Origin: Acidobacteriota bacterium
GTDB taxonomy: Bacteria > Pseudomonadota > Alphaproteobacteria > Caulobacterales > Hyphomonadaceae
NCBI GenBank assembly: GCA_016712445.1
Contig: JADJRB010000001.1
Coordinates: 1-64,000, forward strand
Direction: 5' to 3'
Length of the DNA: 64,000 nt
The first letter of the stretch is position 1. Each line of letters starts with the position of its first letter. A program made the translations under genes and the position numbers. Positions 9,621-18,300 of this stretch are shown here, piece after piece. The notes under the pieces are model-generated. The model did not search any database. It was not told the origin of the DNA and worked only from the letters and a program-made list of their open reading frames with translations.

Positions 9621-10796
9621 ATGAACCTGAAGGCAATCTTGACCGGTCGTGGCTTCCGGATCGGTGCGCTTGTCCTTTCGGCGGTGATGTGTGCCGCCTG
9701 CGCACACGAGCGCCCCCCTGAGGCCGAAGCAGCCGCGGCGCCTCCGGCGCAGAGCCGGTTGGCAGTCGATCCTGACGGCACCGTGCATGTGCCGGCGATG
9801 GCGGTGCCCGTTTCGGATTTCATGAGCCCTGAAGGCAAGGCATATATCGTCGATCACCTTCACACGCTGCGGACACCGGTGCGGATGGTGTTCTCGGACG
9901 CGCTAGGGGCGCCCGTGTTCCTGCAGGACTTTGTCGACCGCCAGAAGATCCTCTTTCCGGTGACCCTGACGAAAACGCAAATAGCGGGCGTGCCCGTTTA
10001 TGACTACTCGCCGGCTGGCGGCGTGACGGCCGGCAACGAGAACCGTGTGCTGATCAACCTGCATGGCGGCGGGTTCAGCAATTGCTGGCCCGCCTGCGCC
10101 GAACTGGAATCGATGCCAGTCTCCGCCCTGGGCGGATTCCGTGTCGTGTCACCTGAGTACCGGGAAAGCCCGGAGTACAAGTTTCCGGCCGCCAGCGAAG
10201 ACGTCGCTGCAGTCTATACCGAATTGCTGAAGAGCTACCCGGCCGGGAATATTGGCCTGTTCGGTTGCTCGGCTGGCGGCATGCTGACCGGCATGTCGCT
10301 GGCCTGGTTCCAGGCCCACGGACTGCCGACACCCGGCGCGGCTGGCATCTATTGCGCTGGCGCCGCGCCGTCTGTGTCAGGTTTCGGCGGTGATGCGAGC
10401 TTTACGGCCACGGCCATCGGCGAAGGGCGGTTCTTTGCGCCGCCGAGCGGCGCGGCAGCGCAAACACCCCCGCGTTCGCGCATGGAATACCTGTCCGAGG
10501 CCGACCTCAACGATCCGCTGGTTTCGCCGGCAACATCGGATGCGGTGCTTTCGAAATTTCCGCCGACCCAGATCATTTCCGGCACGCGCAGTTTCGACCT
10601 CAGCACTGCCGTCTACACCCACAGCCGTCTCGTCGCGCTGGGCGTGGAAGCCGACCTGCACGTGTGGGAAGGCATGTTCCACGGTTTCTACACCAATCCG
10701 GACGTGCCGGAGTCGCGCGAGGCGTACAATGTCATGGTCAAATTCTTCGACACTCACCTCGGCAGACTGCCCGCCAAACATCCCGACACGAACTAG
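9621..10796 (+). CDS. Alpha/beta hydrolase lipoprotein, hormone-sensitive-lipase family
   Basis: A 391-residue esterase with an N-terminal signal ending in a lipobox-like CAAC, so probably membrane-anchored in the envelope. The oxyanion motif HGGGF begins at about residue 148, the nucleophile elbow GCSAGG places Ser at about 217, and the catalytic His is in MFHGFY at about 354. These are the hallmarks of the HSL (family IV) carboxylesterases. The ATG follows GGGAGGATCGC. A strong terminator follows the gene. Together with the SGNH protein it suggests the target polysaccharide or conjugate carries ester decorations. Substrate unknown. Confidence 0.85.
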   Translation: MNLKAILTGRGFRIGALVLSAVMCAACAHERPPEAEAAAAPPAQSRLAVDPDGTVHVPAMAVPVSDFMSPEGKAYIVDHLHTLRTPVRMVFSDALGAPVFLQDFVDRQKILFPVTLTKTQIAGVPVYDYSPAGGVTAGNENRVLINLHGGGFSNCWPACAELESMPVSALGGFRVVSPEYRESPEYKFPAASEDVAAVYTELLKSYPAGNIGLFGCSAGGMLTGMSLAWFQAHGLPTPGAAGIYCAGAAPSVSGFGGDASFTATAIGEGRFFAPPSGAAAQTPPRSRMEYLSEADLNDPLVSPATSDAVLSKFPPTQIISGTRSFDLSTAVYTHSRLVALGVEADLHVWEGMFHGFYTNPDVPESREAYNVMVKFFDTHLGRLPAKHPDTN

Positions 10797-10844
10797 GATC
10801 CGCTCCCTGCAGAAAGAAGAAGAACAGGTTTCCTCCCAACAACT

Positions 10845-10876
10845 GGGCGCAATGACGTGTCGTTGCGCCCTTTTTC
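10845..10876 (+). terminator. Intrinsic terminator after the esterase gene
   Basis: An 8-base-pair stem GGGCGCAA / TTGCGCCC with a 10-base loop is followed directly by TTTTTCTTTT. Confidence 0.85.
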
Positions 10877-10924
10877 TTTTGACAAGAAGAGCGCAAGCAG
10901 CGCTTCGACCAATCAGGATGTGAC

Positions 10925-11821
10925 ATGGACTCGTCAAATCGCATCGCCGGCATTGAACTTGGCGGCACCAAATCGATTGCCGTGCTCGCGCAGGGCGCGG
11001 ACATGCTGGAAAAGTTCACGATTGCGACCACAACGCCCGCCGGGACCCTCGGGCAATTGCGCGATGTGCTTCACCGCTGGAACGCCGAGCGCGCGCTGGA
11101 CTCGGTCGGGATCGCGTCGTTCGGTCCGCTCCAGCTTGCGCCGGACAAGCCCGGCTTTGGAACAATGCTCAAGACACCGAAGCCCCATTGGAGCGGCGCC
11201 GCGGTGGCCGGCGACCTGATCGGCGCCCTGTCATGCCCTTGGTCCATCGACACGGATGTGAACGGTGCCGGCCTTGCCGAGTATCGCTGGGGAGCCGGCG
11301 CCGGGTGCCGGAGCCTGATCTATATCACCATCGGGACCGGGCTGGGCGGCGGCCTGATCGTAGACGGACGTGCGGTGCACGGCGCCATGCATCCTGAAAT
11401 CGGTCACATCCGTATTCGCCGGGCCAGCGGCGATGGCTTTGCAGGGGTCTGCCCGTTCCACGGCGACTGTGCGGAAGGACTGGTTTCGGGGCCTGCCCTT
11501 GCAGCGCGTTTTGGCCAACCTGCAGACACCGTGGATGAATCCCATCCGCTTTGGCGACAGGTCGCTGGGGAAATTGCCGAGCTTGCCTGCACCCTGCTCC
11601 TCACCGCGTCCCCGGAGCGCATTCTTGTTGGAGGAGGCGTCGCGACCGCGCGCCCGGTCCTGCTGGACAGCGTGCGCGATCAAGTGGTCGAACGACTCGC
11701 GGGATACTTGCCCTTTGTGACCCGCGATACGGTGAAGGACATCATTTGCGCGCCCGCTTTGGGCCATGATGCGGGTCCGCGAGGCGCATTGGCCCTCGCG
11801 CTGGACGCACTGGGCCGCTGA
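10925..11821 (+). CDS. ROK-family fructokinase
   Basis: A cytoplasmic sugar kinase of 298 residues. ELGGTK at residues 11-16 is the ATP phosphate-binding loop, DTDVNG places the catalytic Asp at 111, and the ROK zinc site is seen as H161 with C176, H179 and C182 (GVCPFHGDC). The sequence pattern (IASFGPL, TPKPHW, IDTDVNGA, ERILVGGGV) resembles Zymomonas mobilis fructokinase closely, so fructose is the best substrate guess, with ATP as donor and fructose 6-phosphate as product. It begins 48 bases after a terminator and so may have its own promoter or depend on read-through. It links the locus to a fructose-containing sugar. Confidence 0.85.
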   Translation: MDSSNRIAGIELGGTKSIAVLAQGADMLEKFTIATTTPAGTLGQLRDVLHRWNAERALDSVGIASFGPLQLAPDKPGFGTMLKTPKPHWSGAAVAGDLIGALSCPWSIDTDVNGAGLAEYRWGAGAGCRSLIYITIGTGLGGGLIVDGRAVHGAMHPEIGHIRIRRASGDGFAGVCPFHGDCAEGLVSGPALAARFGQPADTVDESHPLWRQVAGEIAELACTLLLTASPERILVGGGVATARPVLLDSVRDQVVERLAGYLPFVTRDTVKDIICAPALGHDAGPRGALALALDALGR

Positions 11822-11882
11822 AGGTCCGAAGGCGGCGGCGCGGCGGGCCTGCGCGTCAGCACCTGTATTTCGCAGACAAGCC

Positions 11883-11920
11883 AAAAAAAGACCGGGCCGA
11901 ACCTTGAGGTCCGGCCCGGC
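11883..11920 (-). terminator. Intrinsic terminator for the ceramidase-like gene
   Basis: On the minus strand the stem CCGGGCCG / CGGCCCGG (11892-11899 with 11912-11919) is followed by a run of seven T. The fructokinase gene converges on it from the other side. Confidence 0.85.
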
Positions 11921-11955
11921 GATTACTGGTCCTGGGCGAGCGCCGCCAGGCTGGC

Positions 11956-13377
11956 TTATTCCGTCTCTTCGATCAGATCGAGCAGGCCGTCGACGATTGC
12001 AGTCTCTGCACAGCCCTGTTTCAGGCGGGAAGAAACGACTTCGAACGTGTACTGACCATAGGCCTCGTCGTTCGGAATGTAGCCAGAACCTGCCGAGCCA
12101 TTGGTCAGGGCGGCAAGAATGGTGTGCTTGATCGGCGATTCGGCTTTCAGGCGCTGGGCGATCAGCGTGAACATCTCCGCGTTCACACCGCCGATCACCG
12201 TGTCGCCGAGACGCAGGAGGCTGAGTTTCAGGCCAATGGGATCAGCATCCTCATAGACGCCGGCATAGCCGGCCCGGCCGGTGTCGAGCCGTTTGCGGCC
12301 CGGGCACATGGCCGTCATCTGCGCGCCTTTGATCTTGATGTCGGAAACCGGCCGGGTAAGCCCTGTGCGCAGCACGTGCAACACCTCTTCCCCAAGCATC
12401 TGGCCGAGCGTCAGGTTCATCTGCTTCTGCTGTTCCATCAACATCGCAACCTTCGGATTGCTGCGATCCATGCCCTGTCCGCCCGGGGGCATGGCATTGC
12501 TGATGTCTTCGCCCTTGGCGGCGAAATCCTTGATGCGGATCGCCCGAAGGTCGTAGGTCTGCTGGAAGAAGATCGGGTTCTGGTCGCCGGAAGCGCCGTA
12601 GGAATTGACCGCGATCACGTCGCCGCCCAGCGAATCCTCAATGTATTTTGACGCGGCGCCAGGAATGTCGCCGCTGATCATGTCAAGGTTACCGGTGATG
12701 ACCGGATGGACCGCGTAGTTGTAGAACACCGCAATCGGTTCGCCGTCGAGCGCTTCAAAGTTCACGACCGCGACAGTCTTGTCCGAGGCGCCCTCGTAGT
12801 TCGGGCCTTCCCACCAACGGTTCGTTTCCGGATCGATGATGTTGCGGTTGACGTTGATGTAGGAGACGCCGTTTCCATTCGACATGCGCGCGGGGCGCAG
12901 GGCATCGGCGGCTTCGGAGACGGCCTGGAAGAGCTTTTCTTCGTAGCTGAGGCCAACACCGAATGGCACGGAATGCGTGTGCGTCGCCGTCAGGATGAGG
13001 TTTTCGACCGGAATATCGAGATCTTTCGCCAGTTTTTCCGACACACGCTGCCAAATCTGGGCAGGAATTCCGCCAACGTCCACGGTGACCAGCGCGGCGC
13101 GCGAACTCCCGCTCTCAAGCACGATTGCCCGCACATAGACCCGGTCCAGCACACCGAGGAACTGGCCGGGCATCTTGTCGTCATCCGGCGTGATGTCGAC
13201 CTTGGCGGCGCCGACCCGCAGCGGACCGGCTTGTGCGACCAGTCCCGGGGCGAACAGGAAAATTACAAGGCCCGCGACCGTCAGCCTGCGGAGCGAAGCG
13301 AGCGATCCCGCGGCGCTCTTGAGCACGTTGCGCGCTATTCGCGCGAGTAACGTCATTGGGTTCCGGATGGCGGTCAT
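11956..13377 (-). CDS. Neutral/alkaline non-lysosomal ceramidase N-terminal-domain protein, secreted
   Basis: A 473-residue protein with a long signal-like N-terminus (hydrophobic LTVAGLVIFLFAPGLVAQA) before VGAAKVDITPDD, the standard opening of the neutral ceramidase family. The zinc-site motif TATHTHSVP and a second His in NYAVHPVITG fit the catalytic metal centre of that family. It lacks the C-terminal immunoglobulin-like domain of full ceramidases. ATG 13377 is preferred over the upstream start at 13455 because of the AGGGAG ribosome site. Members of this family are often found in polysaccharide utilisation loci, where they may act on other amides or esters. A LacI-type palindrome lies 33 bases upstream, so it belongs to the regulon. 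Confidence 0.82.
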   Translation of the reverse strand: MTAIRNPMTLLARIARNVLKSAAGSLASLRRLTVAGLVIFLFAPGLVAQAGPLRVGAAKVDITPDDDKMPGQFLGVLDRVYVRAIVLESGSSRAALVTVDVGGIPAQIWQRVSEKLAKDLDIPVENLILTATHTHSVPFGVGLSYEEKLFQAVSEAADALRPARMSNGNGVSYINVNRNIIDPETNRWWEGPNYEGASDKTVAVVNFEALDGEPIAVFYNYAVHPVITGNLDMISGDIPGAASKYIEDSLGGDVIAVNSYGASGDQNPIFFQQTYDLRAIRIKDFAAKGEDISNAMPPGGQGMDRSNPKVAMLMEQQKQMNLTLGQMLGEEVLHVLRTGLTRPVSDIKIKGAQMTAMCPGRKRLDTGRAGYAGVYEDADPIGLKLSLLRLGDTVIGGVNAEMFTLIAQRLKAESPIKHTILAALTNGSAGSGYIPNDEAYGQYTFEVVSSRLKQGCAETAIVDGLLDLIEETE

Positions 13378-13409
13378 GGTCGAGTCTCCCTGTTTTGTTC
13401 TTTGCTTTA

Positions 13410-13423
13410 TGCAACCGATTGGA
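13410..13423. promoter_or_regulatory. LacI-type operator before the ceramidase-like gene
   Basis: TGCAACCGATTGGA keeps the CAAnCGnTTG core of the locus palindrome and lies 33 bases from the minus-strand start at 13377. The remaining sequence up to the receptor gene at 13772 holds no gene. Confidence 0.55.
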
Positions 13424-13721
13424 TTTTGGATAAACCCGGCAGCCAAGTTATGCAAGCCGCTCTGAAAACGCGCGCCGCAAGCGCCCTTCCCCGCTGCAGC
13501 CCGGATGCTCAGGACCAGCCCGGAGAATCGCGGAAGGACCGCGCGATACGCTCACGACAGGCGGCAATATCGAATTTTCAGGCTTATTCAGCCAATTTGC
13601 GCGGCCGAAAGGGCCTGCACCGCACCGCAGGTCAGCCCAGCCTGCGCCCACCGATGCATTTCGGCAACGCCCCGGAAAGAAACTTGGAAATCCATCTAGG
13701 CATCTTCAAATCATGGGAGTA

Positions 13722-13735
13722 TGCAAACGTTTGGA
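13722..13735. promoter_or_regulatory. LacI-type operator before the TonB-dependent receptor
   Basis: TGCAAACGTTTGGA is a near-perfect palindrome with central CG, ending 36 bases before the receptor ATG at 13772, the same spacing as at the MFS gene. Confidence 0.7.
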
Positions 13736-13771
13736 ATTTGAAATACAAAAAGATCCTTGAGGGAGGAAAAC

Positions 13772-15895
13772 ATGCTACGTTTTTGCAGTACTTCTGCAGT
13801 GTCACTCGTGCTTGCGATGTCACTGGCCACCGGCTCGGCGATTGCTCAGACCGAAACGACCGAACCGGCGAAGTCCGCCGAATCGGATCGCAAGCTGGAC
13901 ACCATCACGGTGACGGCGACCAAGTCAGGCGCCCAGGAACTTCAGTCCGTGCCCCTCGCCATCCAGGCGTTCGGAGCCGAAGACCTGAAGGTCAAGAACA
14001 TCAACACGATCGACGACCTGATCTCCGCGGTGCCGGGCGCCTATGAAGGCCAGCGCCAATCGGTTGCGTCGCGCTCCTACAACCTGCGCGGCGCCGGCGG
14101 CAGCAATGCCAACGGCGATTCCCCGATCGGCTACTACCTCGACGACGTGCCGTTCATCGTCACCAACTTCGGCATCGCGCCGCCCGTACGTTTCCTCGAC
14201 ATGGAGCGCGTGGAAGTGCTGCGCGGACCGCAAGGCACGCTTTACGGCCAGGGCTCGTCGGGCGGTGTGTTCATCTTCCACACCAAGGACCCGAACCTCA
14301 GCGACATGGAATGGATCGCTGAACTGGAAACGTCCCATACCGAAGACGCCGAAGGCAACAATTTCGGCTATTCCGGCGCCGTGTCGATTCCGGTCATCAA
14401 GGACCGTCTCGCCGTGCGGATCAGCGGCGGCACCTCCGAGAACCCGGGCTGGGCAGACGAATACTACGGCCTGTTTGACGGCACCCCGGACGAAACTGGC
14501 GTCAACGACATGAAAAACGACGATGTCCGCATCGTCGCGCTGGCGAAGCCGACCGACAATATCACGCTGCGTGCGCAGTACTGGCACTTCCAGCCGCGCC
14601 AGAGCTTCCTCGGCAACATGGCATCGGTCGAGCCGGCCTATTACCAGAACACGCAAGGACAGCCGAGCTTCGGCAACGGCGATTTCAAGCTGCTCAGCTT
14701 CACCGCCGATGTCGATTTCGAGAATTTCTCGATCACCAGCGCCACAAGCGACCTGTCCGGAAACTTCGGCATCTACATTCCGCAGTCGCCTTCGGGCTTC
14801 TTCTCGAGCCAGTTTTTCCCGGAAATGTTCGCGCAGGAGATCCGCGCCTACTCTACCGGCGAAGGCCCGTTCAACTGGGTGATCGGTGGCCAGTACCTCG
14901 ATGGCCAGGGTCCGCAGGAAAACACGCTCATCAACCCGACGGCCAACATCAACGCTGACAACAACACCATCACCAAGAGCCACGCCATCTTCGGCGAGAT
15001 CAGCTACGATCTGATGGACGGAAAGCTGGTGCCGCTGGTCGGGCTTCGTCAGTACCATGACGAACGTACCTTCGAAGACGCCACAAGCTCGCTGCCCAAC
15101 GAAAAGGACGTAACGACCTGGCGCGTGAACCTGTCCTACCTGCCGACAGATGACCTGACGATGTTCATCACGGCGGCCACCGGCTTCCGCGCGGGAATCG
15201 TGCAGTCGCAGGCCCAGGTGGCTTCGCTGCAGCTGGCCGGCGTGCCGGTGTCGGTGGCGCTCGATCCGGAGACGTCGAAGAACTACGAAGCCGGCCTGAA
15301 GTGGCGCATCTTCGACGATACCCTGAACATCGGCCTGAACCTCTACCAGACCGAGTACAAGGACATGCAGACGAACACGCCGGGTGGAATCACGGGCGTC
15401 AACGGCTTCTCGAACTTCGGGGACGCCACATCCAAGGGTCTCGACTTCGAGGTGCGCTGGATCACGCCGCTGGACGGCCTCTCGGTTGGCATCGTCGGAA
15501 ACGTCAACGACACCAACTATGATACGGTGAACCCGGCTGTTCAGGCTGCGCTGCCGCTCTTCCGTCCCGGCTCGCGCGTCGTCAACACGATCGAGTCCAA
15601 CTACCGCATCGACGCCTCCTACGCCCGCGACATTACTGCGGACATCGAAGGCTTCGGCAATATCGGCTACAGCCGCAACGGAGACCGTCTGCAGTCGAAC
15701 GGACGCATCGCAGACCCCTACAGCGGTGCCAACTTCACGCTTGGCATGCGAACGGACAATTATGAGCTGTCGCTGTTCGGTACGAACCTGACCGACGAAC
15801 GCGGCCCGACTTTTGTCGGCAATGCCGGCGTACCTGCGGGCGCAGGTCCGACACCGCGCACGCTCGGCGTTCGCCTCCGCGTGATGTCGCAATAA
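13772..15895 (+). CDS. TonB-dependent outer-membrane receptor
   Basis: A 707-residue receptor with a signal peptide (VLAMSLATGSAIAQ), a TonB-box-like segment (LDTITVTATK), a plug domain (SVPLAIQAFGAEDL, NLRGAGG, VEVLRGPQGTLYG) and a C-terminal beta-barrel ending in an aromatic-poor LRVMSQ. The ATG at 13772 follows GGGAGGAAAA; the upstream TTG at 13757 lies within the ribosome site. It should energise uptake of an oligosaccharide across the outer membrane, supplying the MFS transporter and intracellular glycosidase. A LacI-type operator lies just upstream and a terminator just downstream. The substrate is inferred from context only. Confidence 0.93.
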   Translation: MLRFCSTSAVSLVLAMSLATGSAIAQTETTEPAKSAESDRKLDTITVTATKSGAQELQSVPLAIQAFGAEDLKVKNINTIDDLISAVPGAYEGQRQSVASRSYNLRGAGGSNANGDSPIGYYLDDVPFIVTNFGIAPPVRFLDMERVEVLRGPQGTLYGQGSSGGVFIFHTKDPNLSDMEWIAELETSHTEDAEGNNFGYSGAVSIPVIKDRLAVRISGGTSENPGWADEYYGLFDGTPDETGVNDMKNDDVRIVALAKPTDNITLRAQYWHFQPRQSFLGNMASVEPAYYQNTQGQPSFGNGDFKLLSFTADVDFENFSITSATSDLSGNFGIYIPQSPSGFFSSQFFPEMFAQEIRAYSTGEGPFNWVIGGQYLDGQGPQENTLINPTANINADNNTITKSHAIFGEISYDLMDGKLVPLVGLRQYHDERTFEDATSSLPNEKDVTTWRVNLSYLPTDDLTMFITAATGFRAGIVQSQAQVASLQLAGVPVSVALDPETSKNYEAGLKWRIFDDTLNIGLNLYQTEYKDMQTNTPGGITGVNGFSNFGDATSKGLDFEVRWITPLDGLSVGIVGNVNDTNYDTVNPAVQAALPLFRPGSRVVNTIESNYRIDASYARDITADIEGFGNIGYSRNGDRLQSNGRIADPYSGANFTLGMRTDNYELSLFGTNLTDERGPTFVGNAGVPAGAGPTPRTLGVRLRVMSQ

Positions 15896-15906
15896 GCGGT
15901 AGTGCC

Positions 15907-15942
15907 GTGCCTCGCCCTACCCCTGGGGCGAGGCACATTTTT
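15907..15942 (+). terminator. Intrinsic terminator after the receptor gene
   Basis: An 11-base-pair stem GTGCCTCGCCC / GGGCGAGGCAC is followed by ATTTTTC. The remaining sequence to 16188 shows no gene. Confidence 0.85.
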
Positions 15943-16188
15943 CGCAGGACCTCCTCAGCGCCTGGTCGCTGAGGTTTTCTTTTTTCACTGCGCACCATCG
16001 GGCAGAGCCGGTCTGGGCCGCGACCCCTGCCACCCGCCCCGCGCGCCATAAACTCAATGTGTTCGTTTCTATGCCGCGAACGCAACGGTTGCGGCGGCAA
16101 GCCATCAGCCTGAAACTCCGCCGGCCCCCTGGCACGAAGCGGCCTCATGCAAGGCTGAAATGTTCTCAGCCGCCTGGTCAGTCACACA

Positions 16189-16392
16189 TCACCGAAAGGC
16201 GTTGCCCGGCTTGATGCCGGCTGCCTTGAAGATCATGGCGGCCGGGCAGAAGCCTGTGATGGATGCCTGCAGCATGTTCAGGCCTGCAAAGGCGGTGAGG
16301 AGGAACCAGTAAGGCGATACGAAATAGCCAAGCGTGAGGCTCAGCAGGACTACAAGTCCGGCAAAGGCGAGGACAGCGCGGTCAAGGTTCAT
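16189..16392 (-). CDS. DUF2892 small membrane protein (YgaP-tail-like)
   Basis: A 67-residue protein with two hydrophobic helices. MNLDRAVLAFAGLVVLLS at the start and a C-terminal TGFCPAAMIF Cys-Pro motif are characteristic of the DUF2892 inner-membrane domain, found alone or fused to rhodanese in YgaP. The ATG at 16392 is used because of an upstream GGAGACC site. It is the last gene of a probable operon sqr-trx-DUF2892 and is likely involved in sulfide or sulfane-sulfur handling at the membrane. Confidence 0.85.
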   Translation of the reverse strand: MNLDRAVLAFAGLVVLLSLTLGYFVSPYWFLLTAFAGLNMLQASITGFCPAAMIFKAAGIKPGNAFR

Positions 16393-16423
16393 GGGATGGT
16401 CTCCGTGCGAACAGGATTGAGGG

Positions 16424-16873
16424 TCAGGCGAGTGTGAAGGCTTTGCGGATCCAGGTCTCAAGCCCCGCCCCGGTCTGGGCGCCGGGTTGGTTTGCGATGA
16501 GCCTGCCGCCGCTCCAGCCGAAGAGCGTGGGAATGCCGCGAATCTGGAGACGGGCTGCTGCTTCCCTGTTCTGGTCGGAGTCGAGTTTGAAGAAACGCAC
16601 GTCGGAATTCAACCTGCCAGCGGCAGCGCGGTAATGCGGCGCCATCATCCGGCACGGCCCGCACCACTGCGCCCAGACATCCAGCAGATAGGCGCCGGTG
16701 TCCTTGGACTGGAGATCAGCGAGTTGCTGGGAGGTGATGTCAACGGGCTCCGGCGTCGCCAGCCCTGCAGCGCAGCGGCCACACTTCGCGCCCGACAGCG
16801 ACTTGTCAGCTGGCAGACGATTCAGCGCGCCGCAGGCCAGGCACAGGATATTCCGGTCTTTTTCGGATGCCAT
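16424..16873 (-). CDS. trxC: Thioredoxin TrxC-type
   Basis: A 149-residue cytoplasmic thioredoxin of the thioredoxin-2 type. It carries an N-terminal zinc ribbon (CLAC...CGRC), then the thioredoxin fold with active site WCGPC and the cis-Pro segment IRGIPTLFGW. It reduces disulfides or, next to sulfide:quinone oxidoreductase, persulfides. The start at 16873 follows GTGAGGCG; the gene begins 12 bases after the SQR stop, so they are probably co-transcribed. Confidence 0.9.
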   Translation of the reverse strand: MASEKDRNILCLACGALNRLPADKSLSGAKCGRCAAGLATPEPVDITSQQLADLQSKDTGAYLLDVWAQWCGPCRMMAPHYRAAAGRLNSDVRFFKLDSDQNREAAARLQIRGIPTLFGWSGGRLIANQPGAQTGAGLETWIRKAFTLA

Positions 16874-16884
16874 TGCCGTTCGCC

Positions 16885-18160
16885 TCACCCTGCCTTGATC
16901 TTGTGTGTCTTGATCAGTCCGAGCACGGCGTTTTCGTAGAAGGTTTCAGACACACCTGACTTGACCTTGCCGATGAAGTATTTCTCGAAGCCGACTTTCG
17001 CGGTGTGAACCCAGCCGCCGGAACCAGACCAGTTGACATTGCGCGGCGGGATCTGCGGCTGCGCAACGAAGGCCACGCCCTTGTCTCCGAAGTCGGCCAG
17101 GCAGATGGCGTTCCAGGTTGCTTCGTGCGTGGGCTCCTCGCCCCTGACGATCTGGCCGAGATTCTCCGCCGTCGCGGTCACCATGGATTCAATCATGAAG
17201 CCCGTTTTCGGCACACCGACCGGCACCGGCGTCTTGCCGATCGGCGGGATCGCGATGCAAACGCCAATGCCGAAGATTTCCTTGTACCGCTCGTTTCTCT
17301 GGTGCCTGTCGGTGAGGATGAAACCGCGCGGATTGGTCAGGCCCTCAATCCCCCCCACGGCCTCCACGCCCCGGAAAGCCGGGAGCATCATCGAGAACTT
17401 CATCGGGAGTTCGTGAACCTGCTTGACGCTGCCGTCTTCGGCCATCTCCTCGACAGTCATCTTGCCGGGCTCAGCTTTTTACGACACGGGCGTTGGTGAT
17501 CCACTTTATGTGTCGCTCGCGCAGTTCACTTTCGAGCAGGCTCTTCGTGTCACCGACGCCGTCGAGGCCGAGGTGGCCGATGTAAGGCTCAGACGTCACG
17601 TAGGTCATCGGAACGCGGTCGCGAATCTTCCGCCGCCGCAGCTCGGTTTCAATGATCATGAGGGTCTCGTAGGCGGGCCCGAAACACGACGCGCCCTGCA
17701 CGGCGCCGACGATCACGGGGCCCGGATCGGCGCAGAACGCTTCGAACGCAGCGTGCGCCTGCAAGGCATGATCTATGTGGCAGACCGATTGCGTGTGCCC
17801 GTCCGGGCCAAGCCCTTCGATTTCGTCGAAAGCCAGCTCAGGGCCGGTTGCGATGACGAGATAGTCGTAGGGCACGTCCCGGCCGCCCGACAGTCGGACC
17901 CGTTTCTGGTCCGGTTCCACTTTCTCGGCCTTGCCGACGACCAGTTCGATGCGCCGCTTCTTCATCGGCTTCGCCAGGTCGACCACGATGTCCTGCCGGT
18001 CACGCCAACCGACGAGGACCCAGGGGTTCGACGGCACAAACTGGTAGAAGGGATTCTCGTTGATCACGACCACGTCGTCTTCGGGCCTGACCGATTTTCG
18101 GATTTCATAAGCGGCGATGACGCCGCCGAGGCCCGCACCCAGAACTACAATCTTCGCCAT
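16885..18160 (-). pseudogene. Sulfide:quinone oxidoreductase-like flavoprotein, one frameshift
   Basis: The product oxidises sulfide to sulfane sulfur and passes electrons to the quinone pool at the inner membrane. The N-terminal FAD-binding motif VVLGAGLGGVIAAYE, the block PFYQFVPSNPWV and the conserved VGAVQGASCFGPAYE are SQR-like. The second half (FRGVEAVGGIEGLTNPRGFI, PKTGFMIESMV) completes the fold and ends near a membrane-attachment tail. The frame breaks near 17465-17480 at a run of five A: removing one A restores VVKAEPGKM across the junction. The gene leads the sqr-trx-DUF2892 operon and is divergent from an RND efflux operon. SQR versus a related FCC-like flavoprotein cannot be fully separated from sequence alone. 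Confidence 0.82.
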
Positions 18161-18200
18161 GGCAGACTCTCCCCTTTGTTGAGCGGCGTCTAGCATATTT

Positions 18201-18215
18201 TATTATTTCATAATA
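18201..18215. promoter_or_regulatory. AT-rich inverted repeat between sqr and the RND operon
   Basis: TATTAT-TTC-ATAATA is a perfect 6-base inverted repeat with a 3-base spacer, inside a conspicuous AT-rich block (18194-18226) in otherwise GC-rich DNA. ArsR-type sulfur sensors of the BigR/SqrR kind use AT-rich palindromes; an ArsR gene ends the downstream operon. Binding is inferred. Confidence 0.5.
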
Positions 18216-18300
18216 TATGTAAATATACGCATTGCGGGCGGGATGAAGATGTTTCGATCTGTCCGGCAGCGAAGGATTTGAAAGATTGAAGGAACGCGGG

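Noticed and set aside
13925..15892. 655-codon open frame antisense to the TonB receptor
   Set aside because: It is a shadow of the receptor in GC-rich DNA; arginine/valine-rich low-complexity translation with no family features.
15735..16148. Minus-strand frame of 137 codons after the receptor gene
   Set aside because: It overlaps the receptor 3' end and terminator and shows no conserved motif.
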